From Caballeronia sp031450805 (GTDB lineage Bacteria; Pseudomonadota; Gammaproteobacteria; Burkholderiales; Burkholderiaceae): DNA of 64,000 nt. The notes beneath the pieces are model-generated. The model saw only the letters and a list, made by a program, of their open reading frames with translations, was not told the DNA's origin and did not search any database. Positions 9,510 through 17,178 of the stretch are shown piece after piece. The translations under genes and the position numbers were made by a program. Numbering within the stretch: position 1 is the first letter of the stretch; the number at the start of each line of letters is the position of its first letter. Location: NCBI RefSeq assembly GCF_031450805.1, contig NZ_JARTVY010000005.1:558001-622000 (forward strand). The letters are read 5' to 3'.

Positions 9510-9525
9510 TGTCCGAATTCGGACA
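9510..9525. other. parS: Candidate parS site 3 (perfect 16-bp palindrome)
   Basis: This third exact copy of TGTCCGAATTCGGACA is centred 213 bp from site 2 and about 95 bp from the stop codon of parB. I found no further copy of the core in the window. Confidence 0.78.
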
Positions 9526-9589
9526 CCGCACAATGCAGGAACAGCGCTCAAAGCACGCGTCAACCTCGAGCCGACTCCATAAGAGGCGT

Positions 9590-9611
9590 AAAAAAACCCG
9601 CTTGCGCGGGT
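9590..9611 (-). terminator. Rho-independent terminator of parA-parB
   Basis: Read on the minus strand, the stem ACCCGC / GCGGGT encloses a four-base loop and is followed by a run of seven T, eight bases after the parB stop codon. The strand and position fit termination of the parAB transcript before the palindromes. Confidence 0.85.
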
Positions 9612-9618
9612 CTCTCGT

Positions 9619-10593
9619 CTACTCCGACCTAATAGAGAACATCTTGCCTATATGTTCTCTCAGTTGGTCCTCCTGCTCCTCAGTGACCACTCCAGCCTTG
9701 AACTTGAAGGTCAGCCCCTTCACATCCTTGGTGATGCTGCCGGCCTGCACCTTTCCAGCAAAGATCTTCAAGATACTGCGGCCGCCAGCGTCCGTGGCCG
9801 ACTCCCCCCGGCTGACCTGCGCTATCAAACTTGCAGCCAGCTTGGTTTGGACCAAGTCCCCGGATAGAACCTGCGGCCATAGTTCGTGAAGCGCCCGAAG
9901 TCCCGGCTCCCCAGACTTCTTGAGTGCGTTCGCCACGTCTTGCGCCGATGACGCCCCCAGCACCGACGGCGTCAAATCCAGATCACGTTTGACAAAGTCC
10001 GGCAGCGCGTCAAACGCGAGGAAACGATACAGATCGCTGCGCGATATCCCCATGGCTTCTGCAAGGCGCGTGCGATTAGGAAACTCGGCTTCGGCACGAC
10101 GAATAGCGATGGCGATCTCATAATCAGACAGGTCATCGCGAGTGACGTTCTCCATCAACGCGAGCGCCGCCATGTCCTGATCCGAGCACTCGATGACAAC
10201 AGCCCGAATCGTTTCCCTGTTGATCAGCTTGTGTGCGCGGAACCGTCGTTCACCCGCGACGAGTTGGAACGCCTCCCCAATTCGTCGCACGGTCACCGCC
10301 TGCAAAAGGCCGACCTCATCGATCGACCGGGCAAGCTCGGATAGCTTCGCCTCGTTAAACTGACGTCGCGGTTGCCACGGATTGGGCGCAATCGAGTCCA
10401 GCGGAATGTCCGTTTCGACGCCCTTCGCCTCGAGTTCCTGGATGCGCAACTGAGCCGCCGCTAGCGCGCTCGTAATCCCCGGCATCGTTTGCGGCCCACG
10501 CGCCGTGCGATCCTTTTTGTTCTCGCCCTTGAAATCGGCAGGCTTCGGAAGGTTGGCCGTTTTGGCCATGAGTTGTTCTCGAATGTTGCTCAT
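9619..10593 (-). CDS. parB: ParB-family partition protein
   Basis: This centromere-binding protein partners ParA in segregating the replicon. The 324-residue chain has an N-terminal ParB/Srx CTPase-type domain (IPLDSIAPNPWQPRRQF, then LLQAVTVRR and the hallmark GERRFRAHKL motif). A helix-turn-helix follows (RLAEAMGISRSDLYRFLAF), then a C-terminal region likely used for dimerisation. The start at 10593 (MSNIREQLMAKTA) overlaps the parA stop as ATGA, so translation is probably coupled. A longer in-frame start would lie inside parA. It sits beside three palindromes that are its likely binding sites. Confidence 0.95.
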   Translation of the reverse strand: MSNIREQLMAKTANLPKPADFKGENKKDRTARGPQTMPGITSALAAAQLRIQELEAKGVETDIPLDSIAPNPWQPRRQFNEAKLSELARSIDEVGLLQAVTVRRIGEAFQLVAGERRFRAHKLINRETIRAVVIECSDQDMAALALMENVTRDDLSDYEIAIAIRRAEAEFPNRTRLAEAMGISRSDLYRFLAFDALPDFVKRDLDLTPSVLGASSAQDVANALKKSGEPGLRALHELWPQVLSGDLVQTKLAASLIAQVSRGESATDAGGRSILKIFAGKVQAGSITKDVKGLTFKFKAGVVTEEQEDQLREHIGKMFSIRSE

Positions 10594-11801
10594 GCAGCCT
10601 CCTTCCAGGATTTGACGAACATGTCGTCGAGCCACTTTGCGTACTGCATCATCGGTTGCCGAACTCGCTGTAGCGACTTTGCGGTGGAATGCGTGCTGAC
10701 GATATCCAGCGCCGTCGAGAAAGAAAGGGCGCCGCCGCTCATCACCGAACTAGCCGGAATTTCGAAGGGATCGAGCCATCGGCCGTACGCGCTCTGCGCC
10801 CATTGACGGACGACGGGTGCGGACGACGTCTTGCCGTAATCCACCTTCGACAGCAGGATCGAGATGAAGTCATAGACCTTGTCCTCTTCATAAGGCAGAA
10901 AGTCTTCGGCGACATCGGAGAACAAACGCCAGAACGCCAGGGAGCTGATGAAGTCGAGGTTCTCCGGAATCATGGGCATGACGAGCGCGTCGGCGGCCAA
11001 CAGCGCATTCAAGTTCATATACGACAGTGACGGCGACGTATCGATCAGGATGTAATCGTATTGCGCGCGCAACGGCTCCAATCCTTGCCGCAGGACCGCC
11101 CAGAACCGGTAACCCTGAATCGTCTTCTGCCGCGCAGGGAGCAGGAACTCAGCGCCATAAAGAAAGGTATGACCGGGGATGATGTCGAGGCCATCCCAGT
11201 ACGTCGACTGCACGCTTGCGCCCAGACCGCCTTCGACGTTCTGGTCATATATATAGGGGAGCACGGTGTCGTCCCCGGAAATTTCCTTCTCCGCATACAG
11301 TCCACACAGTTCGGACGCGGAAGCCTGAGGGTCCAGATCGACGAGCAGTACCTTGCGGCCGAGAAGCGTGAGCGCTTGCGCAAGGCAGACCGTCGTCGTA
11401 GTCTTCGCCGACCCGCCTTTCAACTGCGCGGTGGTGAGCACCTTCCCTTTGAAGTCGCCCTGGCCGTCATCGAGTCCGGTTTGATAGATATCCGAGGCCA
11501 TCTTCACCCAGACGCGAACCTCAGGCAGCGTGAAAGTGCGGCTACGGCCGTTTCCATTCAACGTACCCGATGGCAACCCGCCTTCACCTTTAGTGACCAG
11601 ATACTGGATCTGCTGACGCGTGAGATTGCACATCTCCGCCAACTCGCTGATGGTGTAGATAGGAGCGGTCTTGCGCGGCCGGGGCGCCAGTATTTGCTCG
11701 CGAAGGTTGTCGGAAAAGGGTTCGAGGTTATCCGCGAATTCTGCGACTTCGCGGAGGGAGACCTTCCGGTCTTCCATAGGTAGGCTGCCTACGTTGGCCA
11801 T
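10590..11801 (-). CDS. parA: ParA-family partition ATPase with N-terminal HTH
   Basis: The 403-residue protein starts with about 110 residues carrying a helix-turn-helix (IYTISELAEMCNLTRQQIQY, residues about 48-67). The deviant Walker A KGGSAKTTTTVCLAQAL comes near residue 130, then VLLVDLDPQASAS (Walker A prime) and YDYILIDTSPSLS (Walker B). An N-terminal DNA-binding domain marks the large, autoregulated type Ia ParA class of plasmids and Burkholderia secondary chromosomes. It is followed by parB with a 4-bp overlap. A perfect inverted repeat spans its own start codon and is a candidate operator. Confidence 0.95.
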   Translation of the reverse strand: MANVGSLPMEDRKVSLREVAEFADNLEPFSDNLREQILAPRPRKTAPIYTISELAEMCNLTRQQIQYLVTKGEGGLPSGTLNGNGRSRTFTLPEVRVWVKMASDIYQTGLDDGQGDFKGKVLTTAQLKGGSAKTTTTVCLAQALTLLGRKVLLVDLDPQASASELCGLYAEKEISGDDTVLPYIYDQNVEGGLGASVQSTYWDGLDIIPGHTFLYGAEFLLPARQKTIQGYRFWAVLRQGLEPLRAQYDYILIDTSPSLSYMNLNALLAADALVMPMIPENLDFISSLAFWRLFSDVAEDFLPYEEDKVYDFISILLSKVDYGKTSSAPVVRQWAQSAYGRWLDPFEIPASSVMSGGALSFSTALDIVSTHSTAKSLQRVRQPMMQYAKWLDDMFVKSWKEAA

Positions 11802-11840
11802 TCTGCGCTTTCTCCATGTATTGACGCTAAAGCGCAGAAT
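11800..11840 (-). promoter_or_regulatory. Perfect 12-bp inverted repeat over the parA start (candidate operator)
   Basis: ATTCTGCGCTTT at 11800-11811 and AAAGCGCAGAAT at 11829-11840 are exact reverse complements separated by 17 bp. The first arm includes bases of the parA ATG, and the ribosome binding site GGAGAAAG lies between and into the arm. Type Ia ParA proteins repress their own promoter through an N-terminal HTH, so this is a plausible autoregulatory site. As RNA it could also fold over the translation start. Confidence 0.6.
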
Positions 11841-11993
11841 ACACGAATGCGCGTAAACAGGGTTACATAGCGCCTAAATATCCCACTTTGCAACGCACGA
11901 GCTTTGTTTTTGGTCTGTTTTTCTAGCGAAACGGTCGCAGCCCTTTCCACGCTCGCAACCGCCGCCGATCTCGCACACAAGCCCGAAATCATC

Positions 11994-12032
11994 CCAGCAC
12001 AAAAACCGCCCCCGGGGTGGTTTTTGTGCTGG
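11994..12032. repeat. Inverted pair of iterons
   Basis: CCAGCACAAAAACCGCCCC (11994-12012) and GGGGTGGTTTTTGTGCTGG (12014-12032) are inverted copies of the iteron unit with one mismatch and a one-base spacer. Opposed iterons beside an origin are typical Rep-dimer operators. A T-run terminator was considered less likely because the repeated word recurs as direct copies. Confidence 0.75.
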
Positions 12033-12194
12033 CACTTTATTCTGGCAAATCACCTTTCGAATCAGCCAGTTAGACGCCCCAAAGGGGTTTAGGGCACGCG
12101 TGTCGGCAAGGTTGTTCGTTTTGTTTTTTGTAAACTTCCACCGACCTACAAACTAACAGGACGCAATTTCTGCTTTGAAATCAACAACGACGCC

Positions 12195-12203
12195 TGTGGA
12201 TAG
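12195..12203 (-). promoter_or_regulatory. DnaA box
   Basis: On the minus strand this reads CTATCCACA, eight of nine matches to TTATCCACA. It is immediately upstream of the first strong direct iteron, the usual place for an initiator-assisted DnaA site. Confidence 0.65.
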
Positions 12204-12372
12204 GGGCGGTTTTTGTGCTGCATAGGGCGGTTTTTGTGCTGGCTGAGGCGGAAACTAGGCAGCGCAGGACGCTTTTTGTGAGCAAAGGGACGCTATTTGG
12301 GCTGGAACACGTCCTCGGGGACGGTTTTTGTGCCGACGTTCGAAGGGTATTTGCGGGGCGGTTTTTGTGTTG
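12203..12372 (+). repeat. Direct iteron array
   Basis: Near-identical copies of the unit GGGCGGTTTTTGTGCTG start at about 12203, 12225, 12317 and 12355. Two more divergent copies lie around 12267 (gacgctttttgtgagc) and 12288 (ggacgctatttgggctg). Spacing is irregular (22, about 42, about 21, about 29 and 38 bp). The last copy abuts the TTGACA of the probable rep promoter. Confidence 0.85.
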
Positions 12373-12396
12373 ACACGCGTTCCTTGGCTGTTAGAG
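12370..12396 (+). promoter_or_regulatory. Probable rep promoter abutting the last iteron
   Basis: A perfect TTGACA (12370-12375) begins within the last three bases of an iteron. A weak candidate -10 (TTAGAG, 12391-12396) follows at short spacing. Rep bound to that iteron would occlude the -35, giving autorepression. The -10 is uncertain. Confidence 0.45.
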
Positions 12397-12423
12397 TGCC
12401 GGGGACCTCCGCCGAATCGAAGA

Positions 12424-13824
12424 ATGGAAGACCAGGATTTCACCGTCACGCCTCAGCAACTTGCGCTGGACATCTACGAAGATATGTCCGGCCAGGGTGC
12501 GGCCATTTCCGAGGCGACACGCGATATCGGTTTCCTGCGGAACAACATCTTCACGCGCGTCGGAGGATTGGGCATTGCCGCGCGGCGCGTGCTGGACGCC
12601 GCCTACTTCATCGTGGCGACCAAAGCGCCGGACGAACTCATCGACGATAAGGTGTACACCTTCACCGCCGATGTGAACTACTTCAAATGGCTCATGCGCT
12701 ATGACAGCCGCAACCATAGCCATCTGATCGCACAGATGCGGGCCGCGGCGCGGGCGCGCGTCGAAATCATGACCGCGCCGTCGATCGAGGAGTTGACCGA
12801 GAAGGACTCGTGGGGAACCATCAGCCTGCTCGGCGACTGTTACATCGAGCGTAATGTCGTCTGCGTGCTGCTTTCCGGCCGCGTCATCAAGTATCTGATC
12901 AGCCCGTACAAGGCGCATTGGCTGAGCTTGCGGGCGTCGACGGCCTTCTCGCTTTCGCTCGCGCGGGCAATCTACGACCGCCTCATTCCGTGCCAGGGCC
13001 ACGGCGTCACCGAATGGTTTCCGTTCGACGAAGTGCTCGAATGGCCGGGAAAAGTCGGCGAATCGCGCAAGGAAGTGAAGGAGTTCAAGAAGCGCTTCCT
13101 GGAACCGGCCATCGACCAGCTCAACGAAGTATCGGATTTCGATGTCAGCTGGGAACCCAATGCCGACCGCGTCACACGCGACAAGCTCAAGATTCGCTTC
13201 CGGTTCACCAAGAAGCAGGGCGCGGATGCGGCGCGCGCGGGCATCCAGGATTCGATGTACCTGTTGCTGAACAACGAATTTGCGTTCGATACCCGCGACT
13301 TCGAGCGCCTCGCGAAACACCGCGACGTGTGGACGGATGAACGCCTCGAACAGGCCATCGAGTACACGCGATTCAAGCTCAACGAAGGCAAGGTCACGGT
13401 CAGTCCTCGCGGCTATCTGTTCAAGGCGCTGGAAGGCAATTACCGCATCGGCGAAGCGGACCGGCGGATGGCCGCGATCAAGGCGAAGCAACTCGAGGAC
13501 GACAAGAAGAATCGACGGGATCGCGAGTCCGCCCAGGCGCAACTGGAAGCAACGATCCAGGCGCAGAACGACTCCGCGCGCGCGAAGATGAGCGAAGAGA
13601 TTCGCGCTGGCCGCGAGTTCTTCGAAGCTGCCGACGCGCACACGCGGAAGGACCTGTGCCACTCGTTCGTGAGCCAGCTGATTCCACAGCGGTTGATAGA
13701 AAAGCAGGGGCTATCGCGCGAATCGTTAAGTGCGGAAAACATCCTGACCGTCAATCGCGTCGTCGCCGATGCTTTTTGCTCGCACGTCTTCGTCAAGATG
13801 AAGAAGGCGAGGCCGGGCGCGTAA
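12424..13824 (+). CDS. Replication initiator protein (Rep_3-like)
   Basis: This is the probable origin-binding initiator of this replicon. The 466-residue protein starts MEDQDFTVTPQQLALDIYED, with the ATG at 12424. A longer in-frame start at 12328 would run through the iterons. Two winged-helix-like regions are suggested by the pattern around residues 90-200 (IEELTEKDSWGTISLLGD, YLISPYKAHWLSLR, SLARAIYDRLIP) and 230-330 (KEVKEFKKRFLEPAIDQLNE). A long charged coiled-coil segment follows near 350-410. Position next to iterons and opposite parAB strongly supports an initiator role. The Rep family is judged by eye. Confidence 0.88.
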   Translation: MEDQDFTVTPQQLALDIYEDMSGQGAAISEATRDIGFLRNNIFTRVGGLGIAARRVLDAAYFIVATKAPDELIDDKVYTFTADVNYFKWLMRYDSRNHSHLIAQMRAAARARVEIMTAPSIEELTEKDSWGTISLLGDCYIERNVVCVLLSGRVIKYLISPYKAHWLSLRASTAFSLSLARAIYDRLIPCQGHGVTEWFPFDEVLEWPGKVGESRKEVKEFKKRFLEPAIDQLNEVSDFDVSWEPNADRVTRDKLKIRFRFTKKQGADAARAGIQDSMYLLLNNEFAFDTRDFERLAKHRDVWTDERLEQAIEYTRFKLNEGKVTVSPRGYLFKALEGNYRIGEADRRMAAIKAKQLEDDKKNRRDRESAQAQLEATIQAQNDSARAKMSEEIRAGREFFEAADAHTRKDLCHSFVSQLIPQRLIEKQGLSRESLSAENILTVNRVVADAFCSHVFVKMKKARPGA

Positions 13825-13879
13825 CTCCCGCTGCATCATTCGGATGCCGAAATAAACTGCACCGAAGCTCATTCGCTTC

Positions 13880-15169
13880 TCATGAGACATCCCGCAATGG
13901 CCTCTGGCAAGCCGCGAGCGCCGCGCCGGCAGCCAGCACCAGCGCGGAATAGACGAGACCGCGCGTGAGACCGGCGCTGTCGGATATGCGTCCGATGACA
14001 GTCGGTCCGACGATCTGACCCACTGCGAAAACGATCGTGAACGCGTTGATTCCGCTTCCCCACTGACTGGCCGGCAGGTTGTGCCGTACGAACGCGGTCG
14101 TCGATGCAACCGCCGAAAGGAACGTCGCACCGAATAACGCGCCGGAAGCAAATGCCGCGAGCGGATGCGCGATCACGGCGGGAATGACGGTCGCCACGGC
14201 GAGCAACGCGTTCAGCAGCGCGAGCGCCTGTCCACCGCGCATCCTGTCGAGCAGCCCCGACCACATGCGCGCGGACACGATCGTCGCGACGCCGAGCAGC
14301 GTATAGAAGCCCGTGACGACGCCGTCGGACAGGCCTGCGTTTCGCAGCAGCGCCACGATGAACGTCATGTAGCCGATGTACCCGATCCCGAAGCACGCGT
14401 ATCCGGCGAGCGCGAGAGTAAAGCGCCGTCGACGGATCGCCTGGTCGTGCATGACGGCCCGCGCGCCATCCGTCGTTGCAGTCGGTTGCTCGCGTTCGAT
14501 GCGCCGCGCAGCGGCCACGGCGATGACCGAACTGGCGGCGCATGCCGCGGCCAGCGCGAACCAGGCGAACCGCCAGCCGTGCAAGCCGGGTGCAACCGTG
14601 ATGGGCACGAGTATCGACGACATCACGATGCCCCATCCGGTGCCGCCGTAGTAGAGACCGATGATGAGTCCCGCGCGGCCCGGCGACAGTGATGCGAGCC
14701 GTGCGGCCAGCACGCCTCCGCTGACGAACACGAGCGCGCTGGCGGCGCCGGTGACGACGCGGAGTATCAGAAGGGCGTTCGTATCGGTGACGGCGCCGCT
14801 GAACGCCATCAACATGGCCGTCGCGAGGCAGCCGGTGACGAACGATGTCCGCGACGCCCATCGACGCGAAAGGCGCGCGAAGGCGATGGCGCCGACGAGG
14901 TATCCGAAGGCGTTTGCCGTGTTCATCGCGCCGGCCTGCGCGAAGTTCCAGGCGAGGTCCTGCTTCATCGACGGAAGCAGCAGCGCGTAGGAGAAGCGTG
15001 CGAAGCCGAGCGCGATGGCGCTGCCGAGCGAGAGCGCCATCGCGACCGTGAGCGCGTGCCGCGCGACGGATGCTCGAACGGTCGATGATGCTTCGTCCGG
15101 CCCGGCGCGGCTCGTTTCGCGGAAAGCATGGTCGGCGAGGGCTTCGCTACGGTCGTCATGTCGTTGCAC
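13880..15169 (-). CDS. MFS transporter, YbfB/YjiJ-like
   Basis: This 429-residue inner-membrane transporter has about 12 hydrophobic helices starting near residue 40 (LTVAMALSLGSAIALGFARF). The FARFSYALLLPSMKQDLAW loop and the FGYLVGAIAFARLSRRW loop are typical of the YbfB/YjiJ group. The substrate is unknown. The first in-frame codon is a GTG at 15169 without a good ribosome binding site, and the first 38 residues are hydrophilic, so the true start is uncertain. It converges on rep, leaving 55 bp between them, and stands alone. Confidence 0.88.
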   Translation of the reverse strand: MQRHDDRSEALADHAFRETSRAGPDEASSTVRASVARHALTVAMALSLGSAIALGFARFSYALLLPSMKQDLAWNFAQAGAMNTANAFGYLVGAIAFARLSRRWASRTSFVTGCLATAMLMAFSGAVTDTNALLILRVVTGAASALVFVSGGVLAARLASLSPGRAGLIIGLYYGGTGWGIVMSSILVPITVAPGLHGWRFAWFALAAACAASSVIAVAAARRIEREQPTATTDGARAVMHDQAIRRRRFTLALAGYACFGIGYIGYMTFIVALLRNAGLSDGVVTGFYTLLGVATIVSARMWSGLLDRMRGGQALALLNALLAVATVIPAVIAHPLAAFASGALFGATFLSAVASTTAFVRHNLPASQWGSGINAFTIVFAVGQIVGPTVIGRISDSAGLTRGLVYSALVLAAGAALAACQRPLRDVS

Positions 15170-15628
15170 GCGGGGTTGTCCTGGTCGGGCTTGCGCGGCG
15201 ATTCATCGGCGGTCGTGAGACTGCCGTCTGGGTGCTTCTTGCCGATGTATGGTAACGCGGCGGACGCGTTGTGCTGCATGCGTTTCGTCGTCCGAGCGCC
15301 GACGGTCGAGGTTGAAAGAACGCCCGCATGCGGCGGTGACGCATCGCGAGCGCGCCGCTGGCTCTGCGGTGATCGAGCCACTGAGCGCGCGCCGGGCGCG
15401 TGGCGCCGCGGCCCGCGATGACGTCCCGCACGCAACCCGCCGCCGACGATACCGCAACGTACGAAGAAGGGCAGGCACCGACTGCCACTTCACGCGTACG
15501 CGCCCGATCCGCGTCGTTCGAAAGAACCGCCCGCAGGCCAGGCGATGCAAGCACAGTCGTTGCTACCAGCGAAGATGCGAACCAACGCACCGAAGGCACC
15601 TTTCCCCCAAGCCTCAAGGAGCATAGCC
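15170..15628. other. Intergenic stretch with no supported gene
   Basis: These 459 bp between the divergent MFS and small-protein genes have many short arginine-rich open frames on both strands. None has a recognisable domain or a good ribosome binding site. It presumably holds two promoters. Confidence 0.5.
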
Positions 15629-15796
15629 ATGCCAGACGCTTCCGACCCGCAAAAGCCCGACCCTGCGCAAGCGGAGATAGCCCGCGGCACGCCGCCCGCG
15701 CGAACCCCGGAGACGTTACCCGACACCGACCTGCAACCGGACCAGCAACCCGTGCGCGGGATGCCCGATCTGTCCAGGCCCGGCGCTGACGGCTGA
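15629..15796 (+). CDS. Small disordered Pro/Asp-rich protein
   Basis: This is a 55-residue protein with a strong AAGGAG site seven bases before its ATG. It is rich in Pro, Asp, Gln and Ala, with no hydrophobic core, so it is probably intrinsically disordered. Motifs include GTPPARTPETLPDTD. A second protein of the same character lies at 26792-26995. The good ribosome binding site supports translation. The function is unknown. Confidence 0.65.
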   Translation: MPDASDPQKPDPAQAEIARGTPPARTPETLPDTDLQPDQQPVRGMPDLSRPGADG

Positions 15797-15969
15797 CATC
15801 TACCTACGCCCGCCGCGCCGCGCCGACGCTCCCGTGCCCCGGGTGCGACGGGCCACGCCGCGCCAGCGACAACACGCGCTCGCCGCGCGCAAGCGTCTTC
15901 CTTCAGGCCATCGCCCGCGCTGGCATCGCCAATGCTATACGCCCTCAGCAAGCCAAAAAGGAGGAAGCG

Positions 15970-17139
15970 ATGGACAAGACCCCCGCCCGGGAATCGAAAT
16001 CCCTGATGAGCCGCGTCATTGCGTGGCCCGCTCGCACGTTCAAGCGATTCAGCGCCGACCGCAGCGCGCCGATGGCCGCGAGCATCGCGTTCTATTCCGC
16101 GTTCTCGCTCGCGCCGACGCTCGTCATGGTCATCGCCATTGCCGGACTCGTGTTCGGCGCCGAAGCCGCGCGCGGCCAGCTTTTCCACCAGATCAGCGGG
16201 ATGCTCGGCAAGGAAGCCGCCGAAAGCGTGCAAACGATCGTCGAGCACGCGCATCGCAGCGGCGGGGGCGGCATCGCGGCGATCGTCTCCTTCGTGCTCC
16301 TGGCGGTCGGCGCATCGGCGACGTTTTCATCGCTGAACACGGCGCTCTCGATCATCTGGCCCGCCGACAACAAGGAGAAGTCAGGCGTCGCGACCATGGT
16401 CAAAGTGCGCCTGATTTCCTTCGGCCTCGTGATGGGCGTCGCGTTCCTGCTGATCGTGTCGCTCGTTCTCGATACCGCCGTGCAGGCCGCCGGAAAATGG
16501 GTGTTCGGGGAATCGCCGCTCGTCATCATCGGCGATATCGTGCAGTTCGTGCTCGGACTCGTCATCCTGTCCGCCGCATTCGGCGCGTTGCTGAAATATC
16601 TTCCCGATGGTCACGTCGAGTGGCGCGATGCCCTCGTCGGCGGCGCAATCTCCGCTGTGCTGTTCTCGGTCGGCAAGAAGCTGTTCGCGCTGTATCTGAC
16701 GCACGCGGGGACCGCCAACGCATTCGGCGCGGCGGGGTCGCTCGCGGTGCTGCTGATGTGGCTGTACTTCGCGGCGGCCGTGGTGCTGCTCGGCGCGGAA
16801 GCCGCGGCCACGCGCGTCGAAGCGCGCGAGGGCAAGGCGAGCGAACATGAAGCGCCCGCAACCGCGGACAAAGGCGCCAGAGCGATGCCGACGCCTGCGC
16901 CTGTCATGCGCGTCGAGCACCTCGACGACGTGAAGCCCGCAGCGCAAATCGAGCCGGTGATCGTGCCGCGATCGTCATCGTCATCGTCATCTTCGTGGGC
17001 GCAGACGGTCGCGAAAGGCGTCGCTACGCTGAAAGCCAATCCCAGCCGCATCGCGATCGCGGCGGCGGGAGCGGGCCTCTTCGTGTTCACGAAGGGATCG
17101 CGCCGGACGCAGGGGCGGCATCGCTCGGCGAAGGCGTAA
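15970..17139 (+). CDS. YihY/BrkB family inner-membrane protein
   Basis: This 389-residue protein has the family signature AASIAFYSAFSLAPTLVMVI near residues 37-56, and about six membrane helices up to the AAVVLLGAEAAA helix. Despite the BrkB (serum resistance) and RNase BN names once used, the molecular role is not settled. An AGGAGG site lies seven bases before the ATG. The C-terminal 110 residues are an added cytoplasmic tail with a run of nine serines encoded by tandem tcatcg units, ending in a short hydrophobic segment (IAIAAAGAGLFVF). It converges on the molybdoenzyme gene. Confidence 0.92.
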   Translation: MDKTPARESKSLMSRVIAWPARTFKRFSADRSAPMAASIAFYSAFSLAPTLVMVIAIAGLVFGAEAARGQLFHQISGMLGKEAAESVQTIVEHAHRSGGGGIAAIVSFVLLAVGASATFSSLNTALSIIWPADNKEKSGVATMVKVRLISFGLVMGVAFLLIVSLVLDTAVQAAGKWVFGESPLVIIGDIVQFVLGLVILSAAFGALLKYLPDGHVEWRDALVGGAISAVLFSVGKKLFALYLTHAGTANAFGAAGSLAVLLMWLYFAAAVVLLGAEAAATRVEAREGKASEHEAPATADKGARAMPTPAPVMRVEHLDDVKPAAQIEPVIVPRSSSSSSSSWAQTVAKGVATLKANPSRIAIAAAGAGLFVFTKGSRRTQGRHRSAKA

Positions 17140-17148
17140 TCGAACAGC

Positions 17149-17169
17149 GGGGCGGCCGCGCGCCGCCCC
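17149..17169. other. GC-rich hairpin between convergent genes
   Basis: GGGGCGG (17149-17155) and CCGCCCC (17163-17169) form a seven-base stem with a seven-base loop, between the converging BrkB and molybdoenzyme genes. There is no T-run on either strand, so it may protect mRNA ends instead of terminating on its own. Confidence 0.45.
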
Positions 17170-17178
17170 TCGCCGCAT

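Larger units (their letters stand above)
11841..12423. other. oriV: Probable replication origin (iteron region) between parA and rep
   Basis: This 580-bp non-coding interval has the parts of an iteron origin. It contains repeats of GGGCGGTTTTTGTGCTG in both orientations, a near-consensus DnaA box, and AT-rich stretches around 12110-12180 that could melt. It lies directly upstream of the rep gene, the normal position for an origin controlled by its initiator. Confidence 0.85.

Noticed and set aside
11994..12032. Inverted repeat considered as a terminator
   Set aside because: The arms repeat the iteron word found several more times as direct copies, and no transcript needs to end there. Iteron pair is the better reading.
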